Assembly: GCA_029931535.1 (NCBI GenBank)
Contig: JAQPZY010001001.1
Coordinates: 248,001-312,000 of the forward strand
Length of the DNA stretch: 64,000 nt
Reading direction: 5' to 3'
DNA from: Margaritifera margaritifera
Lineage: Eukaryota > Mollusca > Bivalvia > Unionida > Margaritiferidae
Each line of letters begins with the position of its first letter. Within the stretch, counting starts at the first letter, position 1. A program made the translations under genes and the position numbers. A model generated the notes under the pieces. That model was not told where the DNA came from. It saw only the letters and a program-made list of their open reading frames with translations, and did no database searches. This document shows positions 11,581-24,127 of the stretch, piece after piece.

Positions 11581-13007
11581 ATTTTTTAAGGGGTAACAGG
11601 ATTCAGATTCCTTTAAAAAAAACTTGAAAACAATTGTCTTGCTCTGATTTGTAGCAAAAAAGACCTTACTTTACACTACTTTACTTGGAAAAATAAAATT
11701 ATCTTATAATGAAGTAAACCCTATTGCATCAAAATCTAGCTGGCTCAAAGTTGTGTATATTCAACCTCATGAACATGTGCTGTTGTTGACAGTGTGTACA
11801 CCCTTTTACTGTATAAGGACTAAGCATGTGGTTCACATTTCAGTGTAAATTCAGTGTTTTCTGTTCTTTTCTTGTTAGCAGTGGTTGTCATTTGGAATTT
11901 AACTGTCTATATCTTGAAGGATTACTTTTCCTTTGTAATAATAGGATTAATTTATGCTGTTCAAGAGAAACAGAAAGGTCTTCCTCTTTGAGTCAGTATG
12001 TAAGTTTGTTCAGATTTCTTTCAATAAAGTAAACACATAAAATTCCTAGAAGTGTCAGTGATCTACTTTCCACTGATCATGATGTAAAATTATTGGGCCA
12101 CATTATTTAAACTGAATTGGGAATGCATATGAATTTTTTACATAGGCAATAACTACAAATAGAAGTATTGCAACAGAAGCTGATGAACCTTTTCTAAACA
12201 CATGTATTGAATATACAAGACTCTTTTGAATTTGAATTTTTGTGTCCAAATATTTAATTGACATGAAGATGATTGATTCTTCAAATGGCATCTGATTGTA
12301 AATCACTCTGATGCCTCAGTTTTCCAAGGGTTGTCTTCATGTATTGGCTATTCAAACATCAGTCAGTAATGTCAACCAGCACAAGAGGTGCCTGCCGAGT
12401 TGCAGTGATGATTTGCAGGCATTTAGCTCTCCAGAACTTCATCGCAGAGCAAGCATGGAGGGGATTAACTGCCCCACCACGACACATGGAGAAAAACGAA
12501 ATATAGCGTGACATGTTCTATAGACAGGACTTTTCTCAACAGCTCTGTAAATCATGCCTTTCACTTAGGAAAGTTCATTTGAAATTCATGATCACACTTT
12601 GTGGTGGGCATGAAATTTAGGACCTGGGTGCAGTTTTGTAATTCCACATTATTAGGGTTAATTTTGATGATGCTTTTGTCATAAGGTAAAACATCAAAAA
12701 CTAGATTGTATTTTGTTCTTATACTGTAGGCTATTTGATTATTATAAAATTGTTAGAAATTTTTTTAACCCCCCCCCCCCCCAAAGTAAAAACTAAAAGT
12801 TCTATCTTTTCTCAGAGGTATTTAGGAACATTGAAAAGTACTTTATCAGCAAGAAGGATAAGCAGATTCAGTTTTAAATAGAAAAAAAGCAAAGAAAAAA
12901 AGAAGCAGATGTTCCCATGAACAGTGACGACATGATAAGCCAAAAGGAAGTTAGCAATTCATCATTAGTATTGCTGTCTGAATCTGATGAGCCTTTAGTA
13001 TGTAACA
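11581..13007. other. Intron, unclassified
   Basis: AT-rich sequence with a 12-base C run at 12770-12781. Short open frames (11826-12032, 12917-13102) have no recognised domain; the latter ends in a tandem repeat. Confidence 0.45.
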
Positions 13008-13100
13008 AGTTATATTTAGTATGTATAGTTATATTTAGTTGTATAGAGTTATATTTAGTATGTATAGAGTTATATTTAGTATGTATAGAGTTATATTTGT
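13008..13100. repeat. ~21-bp tandem repeat just upstream of an exon
   Basis: About four copies of GTTATATTTAGTATGTATAG, with one 3-bp-shorter variant, ending about 20 bp before the acceptor of the 50-bp exon at 13122. It sits where branch point and polypyrimidine signals would be expected. Confidence 0.9.
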
Positions 13101-13121
13101 AACAGTTACTGTATATTTCAG

Positions 13122-13171
13122 ATGCCTCAGTGTCAGAAGGAGGTGAAAACTTCAGTGTCGGACAAAAACAG
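13122..13171 (+). CDS. ABCC exon: signature motif
   Basis: A 50-bp exon after GTATATTTCAG and before GTTTGT. Its first two bases complete a codon with the last G of the previous exon (giving Asp), then 16 codons read ASVSEGGENFSVGQKQ. SEGGENFSVGQ is the ABC signature (C-loop) of ABCC NBD2, which closes over ATP bound at the partner domain. It ends in phase 0, exactly as the next exon requires. The sequence is very like the EGGENFSxGQRQ of SUR proteins, with Lys for Arg in the last QKQ. It is too short to appear as an open-frame call and was found by looking for the residues missing between the neighbouring exons. Confidence 0.92.
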
Positions 13172-13651
13172 GTTTGTTATACATGTAACAACTACATTTT
13201 GGGCATAGTTTCTATGCTAAATTGAACATCAACAAAATGTGCATTCAGGTCACAGTTCTTACCAAGAATAAATGTTTATTGGAAGGGGAGATTCTGTTTT
13301 CACAATAATGAATGATCTCACAGTTTTATCCATTTATAAGTCTAATCAATCTATCACTGCAGTGCTTGATTTGGTTCTTTTAGGCTATATCCAGACATCT
13401 GAGTTAGGATGCTACTGTTGACACTGATCAAGCCCACAAGTTTGGGAAATGCAATTTAATATCTGCAAGTAAAGAAAGCTATGTTATTTATGTTCACTTT
13501 CATTGAAGGTTATGTTGTTATAAATTGAAATGAATATTTGTGCCATGAATTGTTACCTTGCATCAACAAAACCATGGTTAGTCTAAAAGTGGGTGATCAT
13601 CTGCATAGAGGATTGCTAGCTGCACCAGACATTGATACATGTACTGGTACA
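13172..13651. other. Intron, unclassified
   Basis: Nothing recognised before the 63-bp array. Confidence 0.45.
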
Positions 13652-14333
13652 CTTCATGAAGTATTTCAATACAGTAACACATGGACCTGGCCCCATATTC
13701 ACCATACTGATATACTTCATGAGGTACTTCAGTACAGTCACACATGGACCTTGCCCCATATTCACCATACTGGTACACTTCATGAGGTACTTCAGTACAG
13801 TCACACATGGACCTGGCCCCATATTCACCATACTGGTACACTTCATGAGGTACTTCAGTACAGTCACACATGGACCTGGCCCCATATTCACCATACTGGT
13901 ACACTTCATGAGGTACTTCAGTACAGTCACACATGGACCTGGCCCCATATTCACCATACTGGTACACTTCACAAGGTACTTCAGTACAGTCACACATGGA
14001 CCTGGCCCCATATTCACCATACTGGTACACTTCATGAGGTACTTCAGTACAGTCACACATGGACCTGGCCCCATATTCACCATACTGGTACACTTCATGA
14101 GGGATTTCAATACAGTCACACGTGGACCTGGACCCATATTCACCATACTGGTACACTTCATGAGGGATTTCAATACAGTCACACGTGGACCTGGCCCCAT
14201 ATTCACCATACTGGTACACTTCATGAGGGATTTCAATACAGTCACACATGGACCTGGCCCCATATTCACCATACTGGTACACTTCATGAGGTACTTCAGT
14301 ACAGTCACACATGGACCTGGCCCCATATTCACC
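13652..14333. repeat. 63-bp minisatellite, 11 copies
   Basis: Units of 63 bp containing CACATGGACCTGGCCCCATA and ATTCACCATACTGGTACAC. Since 63 is 21 codons and the unit lacks stops in several frames, open frames of up to 296 codons run through it on both strands. These have no start context, are purely repetitive and cross into flanking intron, so they are not called genes. Three central units share a GGGATTTCAATACAGTCACA variant, showing local block spread. Confidence 0.97.
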
Positions 14334-14388
14334 AAACAACTCAGCTGGAGTACACACTCAGATACAATTATTATTTATTTGAAAATTA

Positions 14389-15097
14389 CAGTAAAACATC
14401 AATTATTCTGACTTATTGGGGGACATAGATTTCATCTGGATAATCAGTTGTTCAGATGATCAAATTTTGGTCAAAATGTTGAACTGTGAATGATGCAATG
14501 ATAAAATAAGGGTGATGGACTGTCATTTTATGTGGTCTTTTGAACACAAGTATCAAAGGGCTTTGATCAAGGTAAACTTGGCTGACATGGATTCCATTCA
14601 CAACTGTGCTGGTAGGTGAATAACTTTTATCACCCATGAGGTCACCATTGATCAATGGTTAATTATGTTGGCTTGGACTAAACAATCCCTTTGATCAGAT
14701 CATTTTGGGTCTTTAATCATGTTTGAATACCGATAGCTTGGGATTTGTATATGACAAATTATATATTGTCATAGCAGCACTCACTTAGTGACAGTCGGGT
14801 GTAAGAATAAACTTTCTATCTCCCTCCCACTCACCTAATTACATTTACAGTATTTGTACTTTACAAGAATAATTTAATTATTCATAATACCATTGCAATT
14901 ACAATTGTAGATTATATTGGATGGTGTTTGTTTCTGAGTTATTTTATTCTGTTCTGTACTGGCATTGTGATCTGCAGATTAATTTCACTTATAGATGCAT
15001 GTTCATTGTAATAACTAAAATTTTCGGGGGACACAGCAGTAGTCCATACGAGCGAATAATCTGGATAATCGGCATCTGGATAATCAATGTTTTACTC
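14389..15097. mobile_element. Tigger-like non-autonomous element
   Basis: The left end CAGTAAAACATCAATTATTC and the right end (minus strand GAGTAAAACATTGATTATCC) are inverted repeats, followed on both sides by CATCTGGATAATC and a GGGGGACA block. TA lies outside each end (14387-14388, 15098-15099). It is 709 bp with no transposase. The GATTATCC-type terminus is typical of Tigger/pogo elements. Confidence 0.8.
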
Positions 15098-15200
15098 TAT
15101 TCTCCATTTTTAGTAATGTTTATAACCAAAATAAATTACACTGTTCAAATCTCTTGTATATGAATCAGTTTGTTTGTTATTAAATATCAAAAATGCACAG

Positions 15201-15276
15201 GGAGTGTACACGCAAGTTGAGGAGTTTTGTGAATATGGTGCCTGGAATCAGTGTACGGATGATAGACTACACGCAG
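15201..15276 (+). other. Possible cassette (poison) exon in the ABCC intron
   Basis: A 76-bp segment between AAAATGCACAG and a strong GTAACTTAAG donor. In phase 0 with the preceding exon it is open (GVYTQVEEFCEYGAWNQ...), but 76 is not a multiple of three. Inclusion would shift the next exon and meet a stop within it, before Walker B. It matches no ABCC domain. It could be a regulatory poison exon, an exon of something else, or chance. Confidence 0.2.
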
Positions 15277-15299
15277 GTAACTTAAGTTTTGAACAGAAT

Positions 15300-15735
15300 T
15301 TCATCAGACAGTTCTTAAAATGTCAATGTGGGGTCTTAAATTTTTAAAAATAGGTCTTTGATCAAAAATAGTAATTAGGAAACAAAATGCATTATACACC
15401 ATTTTCAATTCACACTCAAGTGCAAAAAATGTAAAATCAGATGTACTGTCACATGGATGAATCAGGGTCTTTGTTCATTGCCTAAAATCATAAATAGAAA
15501 TAACAGTATAGACCATGATCAGCTGAGATATTATGTTACATCAGATCTGAGTTGACTTGGTTTGCAGATGGATTGACAGGATATAAGAGCAACTACAGTA
15601 AAAATTTGCAACTATAAGCAACATATTGTAAATCACACATATTTCAGGAGCAATAATATTTCACAAATTTTGTTAGTTGAATAAATTCTCATAAATTGTA
15701 TCCATGTTAATTGACACATAGTAAAGCCATGAGGT
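15300..15735. other. Intron, unclassified
   Basis: AT-rich; nothing recognised. Confidence 0.45.
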
Positions 15736-15989
15736 TGGTTTTTGTTCGTTTTGGGGGTTTAACAACATTTTTCAGCACATGGTAGGCTATGCATGGAGGC
15801 TAGTATATTTGGTAGTGGAAGAACCTGAGAAAACCAAGGGAAAAACCACCAATCCATGGGAAGCTACTGGCAAGCTTTCTCACATACCCGCATTGACTGA
15901 GCCAAGACTCAGTCCTGCGCAGACAGAGGTGAGATGTCAGTGATTTGTAAAGGCAAGCACCTTAGACCACTTGGCCACCTGGGGGCCCC
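15736..15989 (-). mobile_element. tRNA-headed SINE, family A, minus copy
   Basis: On the minus strand the element starts near 15989 with a tRNA-Leu/Ser-like A box (GTGGCCAAGTGGTCTAAGG) and passes through TTTACAAATCACTGACATC. The body contains AAGCTTGCCAGTAGCTTCCC and ATAGCCTACCATGTGCTGAA, and the 3' end is AAAATGTTGTTAAACC. The B box is degraded. The same body occurs at 46726, 48333 and 53911. Confidence 0.8.
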
Positions 15990-16475
15990 TAAAACCATGA
16001 ATACATCACCCACAAACAAACACATAGAAAAATAAGAGTGCATTGCCCATAAGCAGACACTTAGTAAAACCATGAGTACATCGCCTACAAGCAGACACAT
16101 AGTAAAACATTGAGTACATGGCCTACAAGCAGACACATAGTAAAATTATGAGTACATCGCCTACAAGCAGATACATAGTAAAACTGTGAGTACATGGCCT
16201 ACAAGCAGATACATAGTAAAATTATGAGTACATCGAAGACAAGCAGACACATAGTAAAACTATCAGTGCATCGCCTACAAGCAGACACATAGTAAAACAT
16301 TGAGTACATGGCCTACAAGCAGACACATAGTAAAATTGTGAGTACATCACCTACAAGCAGACACATAGTAAAACTGTGAGTACATGACCTACAAGCAGAC
16401 ACATAGTAAAACTGTGAGTACATTATCTACAAGCAGACACATAGTAAAACCATGAGCATATTGCCCACAAGCAAA
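15990..16475. repeat. 38-bp minisatellite, about 13 copies
   Basis: The unit contains ACAAGCAGACACATAGTAAA followed by GTGAGTACATCGCC. Copies vary at the ACTGTG/CATTG and TCGCC/TGGCC positions in partly alternating order, suggesting growth as pairs. It abuts the SINE head. Confidence 0.95.
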
Positions 16476-16591
16476 TCACAAAATGTTTTTGTCATCAATA
16501 TGTTGAATTTACATAATAAACATTTGAAGAAGATAAAATATTATTCATGTGTCAAAGTAATGAGGGATCATAGTGAGTTAAATTCCCAATA

Positions 16592-18066
16592 CACCACTCC
16601 CTCGATAACTCGCATCCAGATAACTCACGAACCCGCTTATAATGCGGGGTCAGGCGTGGATCCCATTTATTTTATACTAGAAAATGGCAAAAACATTGGC
16701 CTCTATTTGTTCAACTTGAAAAAAATCACTATCAAATTTGGTAAATTCAACCTTGATATATCGCTCGTTTTATCGTCGAAAACAGTAGTTTATATCCTGA
16801 AATTTGAATCATCATCCTGAAATTCTCAACTTTTAATAAGAAGTCATATATTTTGTTCAATTTTCTTTCCAAACAACATTCTCAGTACACTGTAAATAAC
16901 AATATTAGATGAAATTTCGATCAATGAAAATGTCACTAATGCCTACTGGTGGCAACATTTGAAAAAATAAATAACATATAAGTTTTGTCAAATGAAATTT
17001 GTGTTTTAGTTCTATCTTGTAATTCGGTTTCAGTGTAATCATCATAAATGAAATATGCCCTCTTATATTCAAATGTGAAAAATATCATTCAACCATCACA
17101 GCTATGTCTGCGAGCGTTTCCATGAGAACCTAATTAAGTGCCGATTGTTTTGTTTTTTTCTTTCAATCTCCAACTTGCGGAAGTATTTGTTGTTGTTATA
17201 CTCAATTAAAAGCAGGCCTGCTTTGTATTATAACGTTAATTACATCTTTTGTATCAAATCAAGTACAGGGGGTGAAATAAAAGAAAAGTTAAAAGGCGTG
17301 CAAATCCTACCTATGTAAGAGCTAGCGGTCATGGCCGTGTGTCAGGTCAACTCATTTCAATTGATCAATCGAATACTGTTATAAATATTATTATGTAAGC
17401 AATATAATTAAAGTACCTTAAATTAGCCAACTCATTCACAGATGTGATCAAAGATAGTAAGGCAACCAAGCGAAATGAGTACTTGGTGAATAAAAAGCTT
17501 TGTTTCACAGATACGGTTCATTACGGAGAAGCGAGTTCCAGAGTTTGTGGTGAACTTAAAATTTCTAAATTGGCACTCAGAGATTTCCTCATGGATGAGA
17601 AAATGTTTCACAATTACTTGCAATGAAATCACGGCATCCATATTTTATTTATAGAACAATAAATAAATTGAGTTTCAATGTTAACGGTTGTTTCACGAAA
17701 TATATGTCCCTAGTTTTTGTAAAAAATGAATCTTGTTTTGTTGTGAATAAACAACAACAAAAAGCAGTGAGGTAATGTATTTGTGTACATGTGTTGTTGA
17801 AACCGCTTGGACTAATATTGTTAACGATCTTTCAGCAGTTGGGTATCTAGAAAATAAAGGTAATTTATACAAAAAAGCAAACAACTACATTAGAAAAAAA
17901 GTTCTTTATTGACAATTATTCCCAATACAATTATAAAACGAGTATTCAGCCACTAAACAGCCCCGTTACCTACCCCACCCCACCCCCGTGGTTTTATCGA
18001 TGTCCAGCGGGGAGTGTGGTCTATGTTCTTGGACCCCATTGTGCGTGACTTATTGAGGGAAAGGTG
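16592..18066 (+). mobile_element. Complete pogo-like element with partial transposase ORF
   Basis: Left end CACCACTCCCTCGATAACTC and right end (minus strand CACCTTTCCCTCAATAAGTC) are inverted, with TA outside both (16590-16591, 18067-18068). Length is 1475 bp. Inside, a short ORF at 17444-17629 resembles a pogo transposase DNA-binding domain, but no DDE catalytic domain follows, so it depends on another transposase. Two related copies lie at 5210-5824 (inverted) and 6845-7870. Confidence 0.85.
17444..17629 (+). CDS. Pogo-type helix-turn-helix ORF fragment inside a transposon
   Basis: About 60 codons. The readable part FTDTVHYGEASSRVCGELKI followed by SKLALRDFLMDEKMF fits the psq/CENP-B helix-turn-helix plan (helix, GE turn, VCxEL helix, xSxLRxxL recognition helix). 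In the family this N-terminal domain binds the transposon ends. A stop at 17627-17629 cuts it off before any catalytic domain. Expression is not shown; it is probably a decayed leftover, though a small DNA-binding protein is conceivable. The sequence before the Met aligns with the decayed copy near 7450, so the true start is uncertain. Confidence 0.45.
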
Positions 18067-18068
18067 TA

Positions 18069-19899
18069 GGTGGAGCGACGGAAAAACCGGGTCCCAATGT
18101 TTAATTCACCCACTGAGTTTATTTTTCACCATAAGAAATTTTAGATCTTGTATCATCTGTAAGAATGCATGATTCATAACACATGAATCGATGAAAACAA
18201 ATAATGTCTTATTTTATTTTGAGGTGAATCAAAAGATAGCACTAGAAGACACTAAAATTGACTTTGGGCTTCTTTTTTTGAAGTTAATGAAAACAGTATA
18301 TCTTAATAATTTTGGACTTCTTCTGTTCAAACTTTGGCACCAGCCTAGTATATATCAAAATTTAATGCTATTAACTTCATTTACTTATCCGCAATGTTTA
18401 TTAATGATAGGGAAGTCCTAGGATCCTCTTTATCCTCTCTCTGGGAGACTGTTCTATATAACCTCAAATGTGCTGAAGGGCAGTTAAACCAAATAAAATA
18501 AAATTCAGTATTAGCATACGTGAATGGGCATAATATCAAATCAATACACCTATTTTAAATAAGAAGACATATTCTTCATAATAAAGATAATAATACTCTG
18601 ATAGTCTTAAATCAAAATTATTTTCAAAATCTGAATAAAAGTTGTGCCTTCTGTATCAATATAAAAATTTAATAATCAGTTAGTAAAAGAACTCTGTACA
18701 AAGTAGACAGCTTTTTTATTATTTAAAGTCCTGATGAAATTGCATGTTCTTGTGTATTATTTTAAATACTGTTGGTTTATCTCATCATAAAATAACTTTT
18801 ATTTCAAAAGGTATTTTTTTTTATTTGGATCCAAAATAAATATTAAAAGTCACAATATCAAATTTGACAGTGTACAAACTTTATTTATTCTGAATATTTT
18901 TAACATTAAAAAAATCTGTACAATAAAGCAATCCCCCCCCCCCCCACCACCAAATGTGAATGCTTGTCTTTTTACACAAAGTATATATAAACTATCACGG
19001 CTTCTTCATTTGAATACGTAGGTAATAGCAAACTATCACTCTATCACTTTTATCAATGTTTGATACATTATGCTTGATACTTTAGAGATGAAGAAACTGT
19101 AAAAAAAAAATCAAACAAAAACAACAAAAAAAAAAGAACAAAAATGTATTGAAAATGAATGAAAATTAAGGCATGTTTAAAGACTAATTTACCCCACTAA
19201 CTATCTAAAGAATTCATCATAACAAATCATTGAATAGTAAATGGATTATATCATTTTAGGCAAATGCATCTGTGGAAAAAATAATTATAGAAAAGACTCA
19301 CACAAAAAAATTAAGGTAATTGTGTGAAAATAATGTGTATTACATTTTTTATGCAGATATCAGAATATGTGATTTTCCATTTTGGACAACAGTTCTTCTT
19401 AATATTTGCTTACTGTTTGATTAATTCCTTCTTTTGTCCAGATAACTTAGCTCTTCATTTTTTAAACTCCAATCTGAGCAACAATAATGTTAATTATTTG
19501 TAAGACTGAGACATTTTAAAAGCAAGATGAAGATGCTATTGGTTCTTTGTTTGTTTTTAAAGCAGGAAGTAATCCAGAAGTAATGTTGGACCGCTATGTT
19601 CTGTGCTGCCACCTATTAAATTAAAGGGATGATACTGACTATGATCCCTTGTTAGAATGTGCAACTTTGACATTGATTATCGAAACTGGATCATTCAGTG
19701 ATAAGTCATGTAATGATAACATAATTAATGCATTTTACCTACATATTGCATGGGATTTTCACCATTGCCCCGTTCTTATTTAACACTCTTCTAAACACAC
19801 ATTGGCCTACTGAAAGGTATCAATACTTCGATCAATGATAGTCAAGACAGATATTCTTATTTCTATGCCCATGCTGATTGCATCATTGTCTTTGTTTCA
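18069..19899. other. Intron, unclassified, very AT-rich
   Basis: Low-complexity A/T runs and a C run near 18933-18945. No exon or element ends recognised. Confidence 0.45.
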
Positions 19900-21245
19900 T
19901 TCTGTCCTTTGATCCTGAGAAGCTTATTACCAAGAATGTGCAAAAACCACCTTTGTAATAAAATTTGGCAGGCATTTTTGTATGCATCTGTAGATAACCT
20001 GATTAGATTTTAAGCAATTTTTCCATTTTTTGTTCTTCACTGCTAAAACAATTGGACATAGAAATGGTGCCTGTCTATTAGTGTTTCTATCGTCTGGCTT
20101 GTGAATGCTCTGGTATCCACATTGATAATTAGATTTTGAACCAAATTTGCTGTGAAGCTTCATCTCCACAACAGCTTGAATAAGTTCAGTTATGAGCACA
20201 TTCTGTACATATTCCTTACAGTTATGTTCTTGATTATCTTAGCATAGACATTGCTTATGTGCAGCCTTGTGAAAACTCGAGCTTCCACATTTATTATTTG
20301 ACTTGAGCCAAATATGCTGTGAAACTTTCATCGAAACAAGAGCTGAGTTTGATGATGAGCATATTCTGCACATATTTCTTAGAGTTATGGCACTTGATCA
20401 TCTTTGTATAGGCATTGTTAATGCACAATCATGTGAACACTCTGCCATCCACATCTTTTATTGGGTTTCAACCAAATTTGCTGTGAAGCTTAATCTCAAC
20501 AAGAGCTCAGATGAGTTTGACAATAAGCATATTTGGCTTGTATTTCTAAGAGTTATTGCCCTTGATCAACTTAGAATAGACACACCAATAACATGCGAAT
20601 GCTCTAGCATTTACACTTTTTGTTTGATTTCAAATTCACAGTGAAGCTTCATCTTAACAAGTGCTCAGACAACTTTGATGATAACCAATTTGAACAAATT
20701 AGCTATTCACATTTTTTGTTTGATTTTGACCATATTGATTGTGAAGCAACAATATCTCAGATGAGTTATTTGATGAGTATATTGTTTACTATTTCTTATA
20801 AACTTATGGCCCTTGATCAACTTAGAATGAGCATCCCATTGACTTATGAACACTCGGGCCTTCACTTTTTGTTTTATACCAATCAAATTTGCATTGAAGC
20901 TTAAACGCAGAAAGATCTTGGATGAGTTTGAAGATGACCATATTTTGACCCTAATTTACAGAGTTACAGCCCTTTAAAGACTTAGAATAAGCATTACACT
21001 GAGATGTGAACACTCTAGCATTCACACTTTCTATTGATTCAAACCAAACTGGCTGTGCAGCTTCATATTTATGAAGTTTCAGAAGATTTCTATGATGATC
21101 AGATTTGTGATGATGTTTTACTGAGTTATGGCACTGGAACAACTCTGGCATCACTGGTTTTTGAACACTATAGCATTCACATTTTTTGTTTGATTTCAAT
21201 GACATTTGCTAATAAAATTCTCCTCACCTTTGAAAGTCTTGTTCA
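19900..21245. repeat. ~165-bp diverged tandem array (GAACACTCTAGCATTCAC type)
   Basis: GAACACTCTAGCATTCACA-like phrases recur near 20103, 20274, 20433, 20598, 20848, 21009 and 21163, each followed by TTTGATTTCAACCAAATTTG and GAAGCTTCATCTCAACAA, and by GTTATGGCCCTTGATCAACT. Copies are strongly diverged. It is probably the internal array of a hairpin-ended element whose ends were not identified here. Confidence 0.8.
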
Positions 21246-21689
21246 TTAACATAACCTTTGATGAGTAACATTTTATTTTAATGAGACACCAATTTAAGTT
21301 TGTATTCCACTGCGCAGTTTCTTAGTCAAAAGCATCCTCTTTGTATATCCAGGCAATACTTCTGGTTGCATTATCGATTGTTTCATCATATATATGTAGC
21401 ATGCAAAACAATATCATGACAATCCTAAGGATCTTTTGCCTAATTTATCAGATATATACAACAAATACATGTCTTACAAACTAGATCCTGTTATAGTAAG
21501 GGGTAAAGTATGATCAGCAAATGAAACAATTGACATACATAAAAAGCAGTCTGCTGTAAGCCTAACAGGTTGAGTTTCAAATTGAGTAAATTAAATGGCA
21601 TCATTTCAGTTATTGAATACCATGTACATGTTAAGAAATTTTGATAAACATTGCAGTCTTATTCAAATAGGGGCTTATATAATCATAAT
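21246..21689. other. Intron, unclassified
   Basis: Nothing recognised between two tandem arrays. Confidence 0.4.
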
Positions 21690-22585
21690 TTAGGACATGT
21701 TTGATAATAAGCAAGATATATTATTGAGGTGATCTAGCAACATTTTGGCTGATGCTGAGCTTGTTACCACTGTGGAGGCCAGATTTATGATCAGACTTGA
21801 ATCAAGCTTGGAATATAGGCTTATATCATCAAGATCTTGGATAAGTTTGATAATGATTGAGATTCATGCATATTAATAGGGTGATCTTGCATTTGATTGG
21901 CTGCTTGTTACAACTCTTAAGGCAGTATTTCTAATCCAATTTCAATCGAACTTTGAATGTGGCTTTATATCATCATAATTTCTGACATGTTTGATTATGA
22001 GCAAGATCCATGCATATTAGTGAGGTGATCTTGCATCTGCTTGGCTAAACATGTCAGCACTATAGCGATTCTTTTTATGATCAGATTTTGAGCAAAGCTG
22101 TTAAATTGTGTTATTAATATATCATCAAGATGTTGAATGAGCACAATCTACAAATATTTAGAAGGTAATGGCTGAGCTTGTTACCATGGAGACCAAATTT
22201 AGATTGAATTTTGCTCAAAATTGGTAAATAAGCTTATATTATCATGGTCTTAGAAAGATTCTATAAGGTGATATTGCATCTGATTGGCTGAGCTTGAGAC
22301 TTTCTCATCCAATTTTGATAAAACTTGGTAAATAGATTTACCTCACTATGATCTTGGCTGAGTTCAGTTGTGAACTTTAGCTATGCATAATAATCATGCC
22401 TTTATCTTTGGAAAGAGTTTTTTTCAAACTTCTAAAATTGGAACAGTCTGCATGGTATAAAAGATTGGGAGATAATTTGCCTACGGTTATGTTCTTACAA
22501 TACAACAGAAACCTGGTAAGGGAAAATTGTCAACTGCTAAGTTATGTAAGTCAAGTGAGTGATACACTTGGGCCTCTTGTTAGTT
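21690..22585 (+). mobile_element. Hairpin-family element, array plus 3' end
   Basis: Diverged ~160-bp units containing GATCTTGCATCTGATTGGCT, GAGCTTGTTACCAC and GGCTTATATCATCAAGATCT. The segment ends with AAGTGAGTGATACACTTGGG then CCTCTTGTTAG, the same kind of 3' terminus seen at 31027 and 32706. The unit is the one inside the element at 31912-32706. A 5' hairpin was not found, so the left end is lost or diverged. Confidence 0.7.
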
Positions 22586-22739
22586 AAATAGGGCAGAATG
22601 AATATTAGGTATTTCACTGAAAGGTTAAACCATTAGGTCACACTTAGGGAATAATTGTACTATGCTTTAGGGGATAACAGTTTTGTATATGAGGTTTTAA
22701 GGTGTTATTGGTTGATTTTAATGTTGCAAATTGAGTTTT

Positions 22740-23330
22740 ACCAGTGATGCATCACTAGAATATTTGCAGCAGTAAAACCACCATTTCTTTGGCATTGTAG
22801 TATGTAGTCATGAAATTTGATAGGTGCATTCATTTTGAGGAGTATTACTCACCATGGGCAAAAGTTGGGGACTGACTTATTTTTAACAATGATTACTTTA
22901 ATATATTTGCATTTTGCTGTTTCTCTGACGTATGTATGTGCAGTCATGAAACTTGATGGTTGCTTTGACCCTTATGGGTACTACTCACCGCGATGAAAAG
23001 CAGGCAACATTGGTCTAATTTGACCACTCCACTAATTATGTTAATTTTTTTTTACTCCATTTCTCTGACACTGCTGTTTGTATGGTCATGAAACTTGATG
23101 GATGAATTCATTTTCTAAGAGTGAAACACACCACTGGCAAAAGCAGACCACAGTGACTTATCTGATTTATTGTGTTGAATTCCATTTGTCTGACCCTTAC
23201 ATGGTCATAAAACTTAAGGGCTTTCATTTTTAGGACTAATATTCACAGTTATGAAATATAGTCACATTAACCCCATTTTTCTTGCCCTTTTTTTCTCTTT
23301 TCTATGTATTTGGAAAATGTTGTGGAAGAG
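22740..23330. repeat. Diverged tandem array (GTCATGAAACTTGATGG type)
   Basis: Four or so weak copies of GTCATGAAACTTGATGG, then a GAGTACTACTCACC-like phrase and GGCAAAAGTAGGCCA. Related by eye to the longer array at 33120-34620. Confidence 0.6.
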
Positions 23331-23467
23331 CAGGTGAGACATAACATTCTGCAGAATTCTTGTTTTAAAATGCAGCTGTAAATTTTATAAAATATTACAG
23401 TTTCAATTTCCTTTTTTTAATGGAAGAGAAAGCAGTAAATCTACAAAATTTGATAGTAAAATCTTAA

Positions 23468-24127
<660 letters not shown>

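Noticed and set aside
13538..14428. A 296-codon open frame, with 239-259-codon frames on the other strand and in another frame
   Set aside because: It is a translation of the 63-bp tandem array plus flanking intron, with similar length in other frames on both strands; no domain, no start or splice context.
15201..15276. Obligate ABCC exon
   Set aside because: The exons on either side already join in phase and in register with the family; this segment would break the domain. Kept only as a possible cassette exon.
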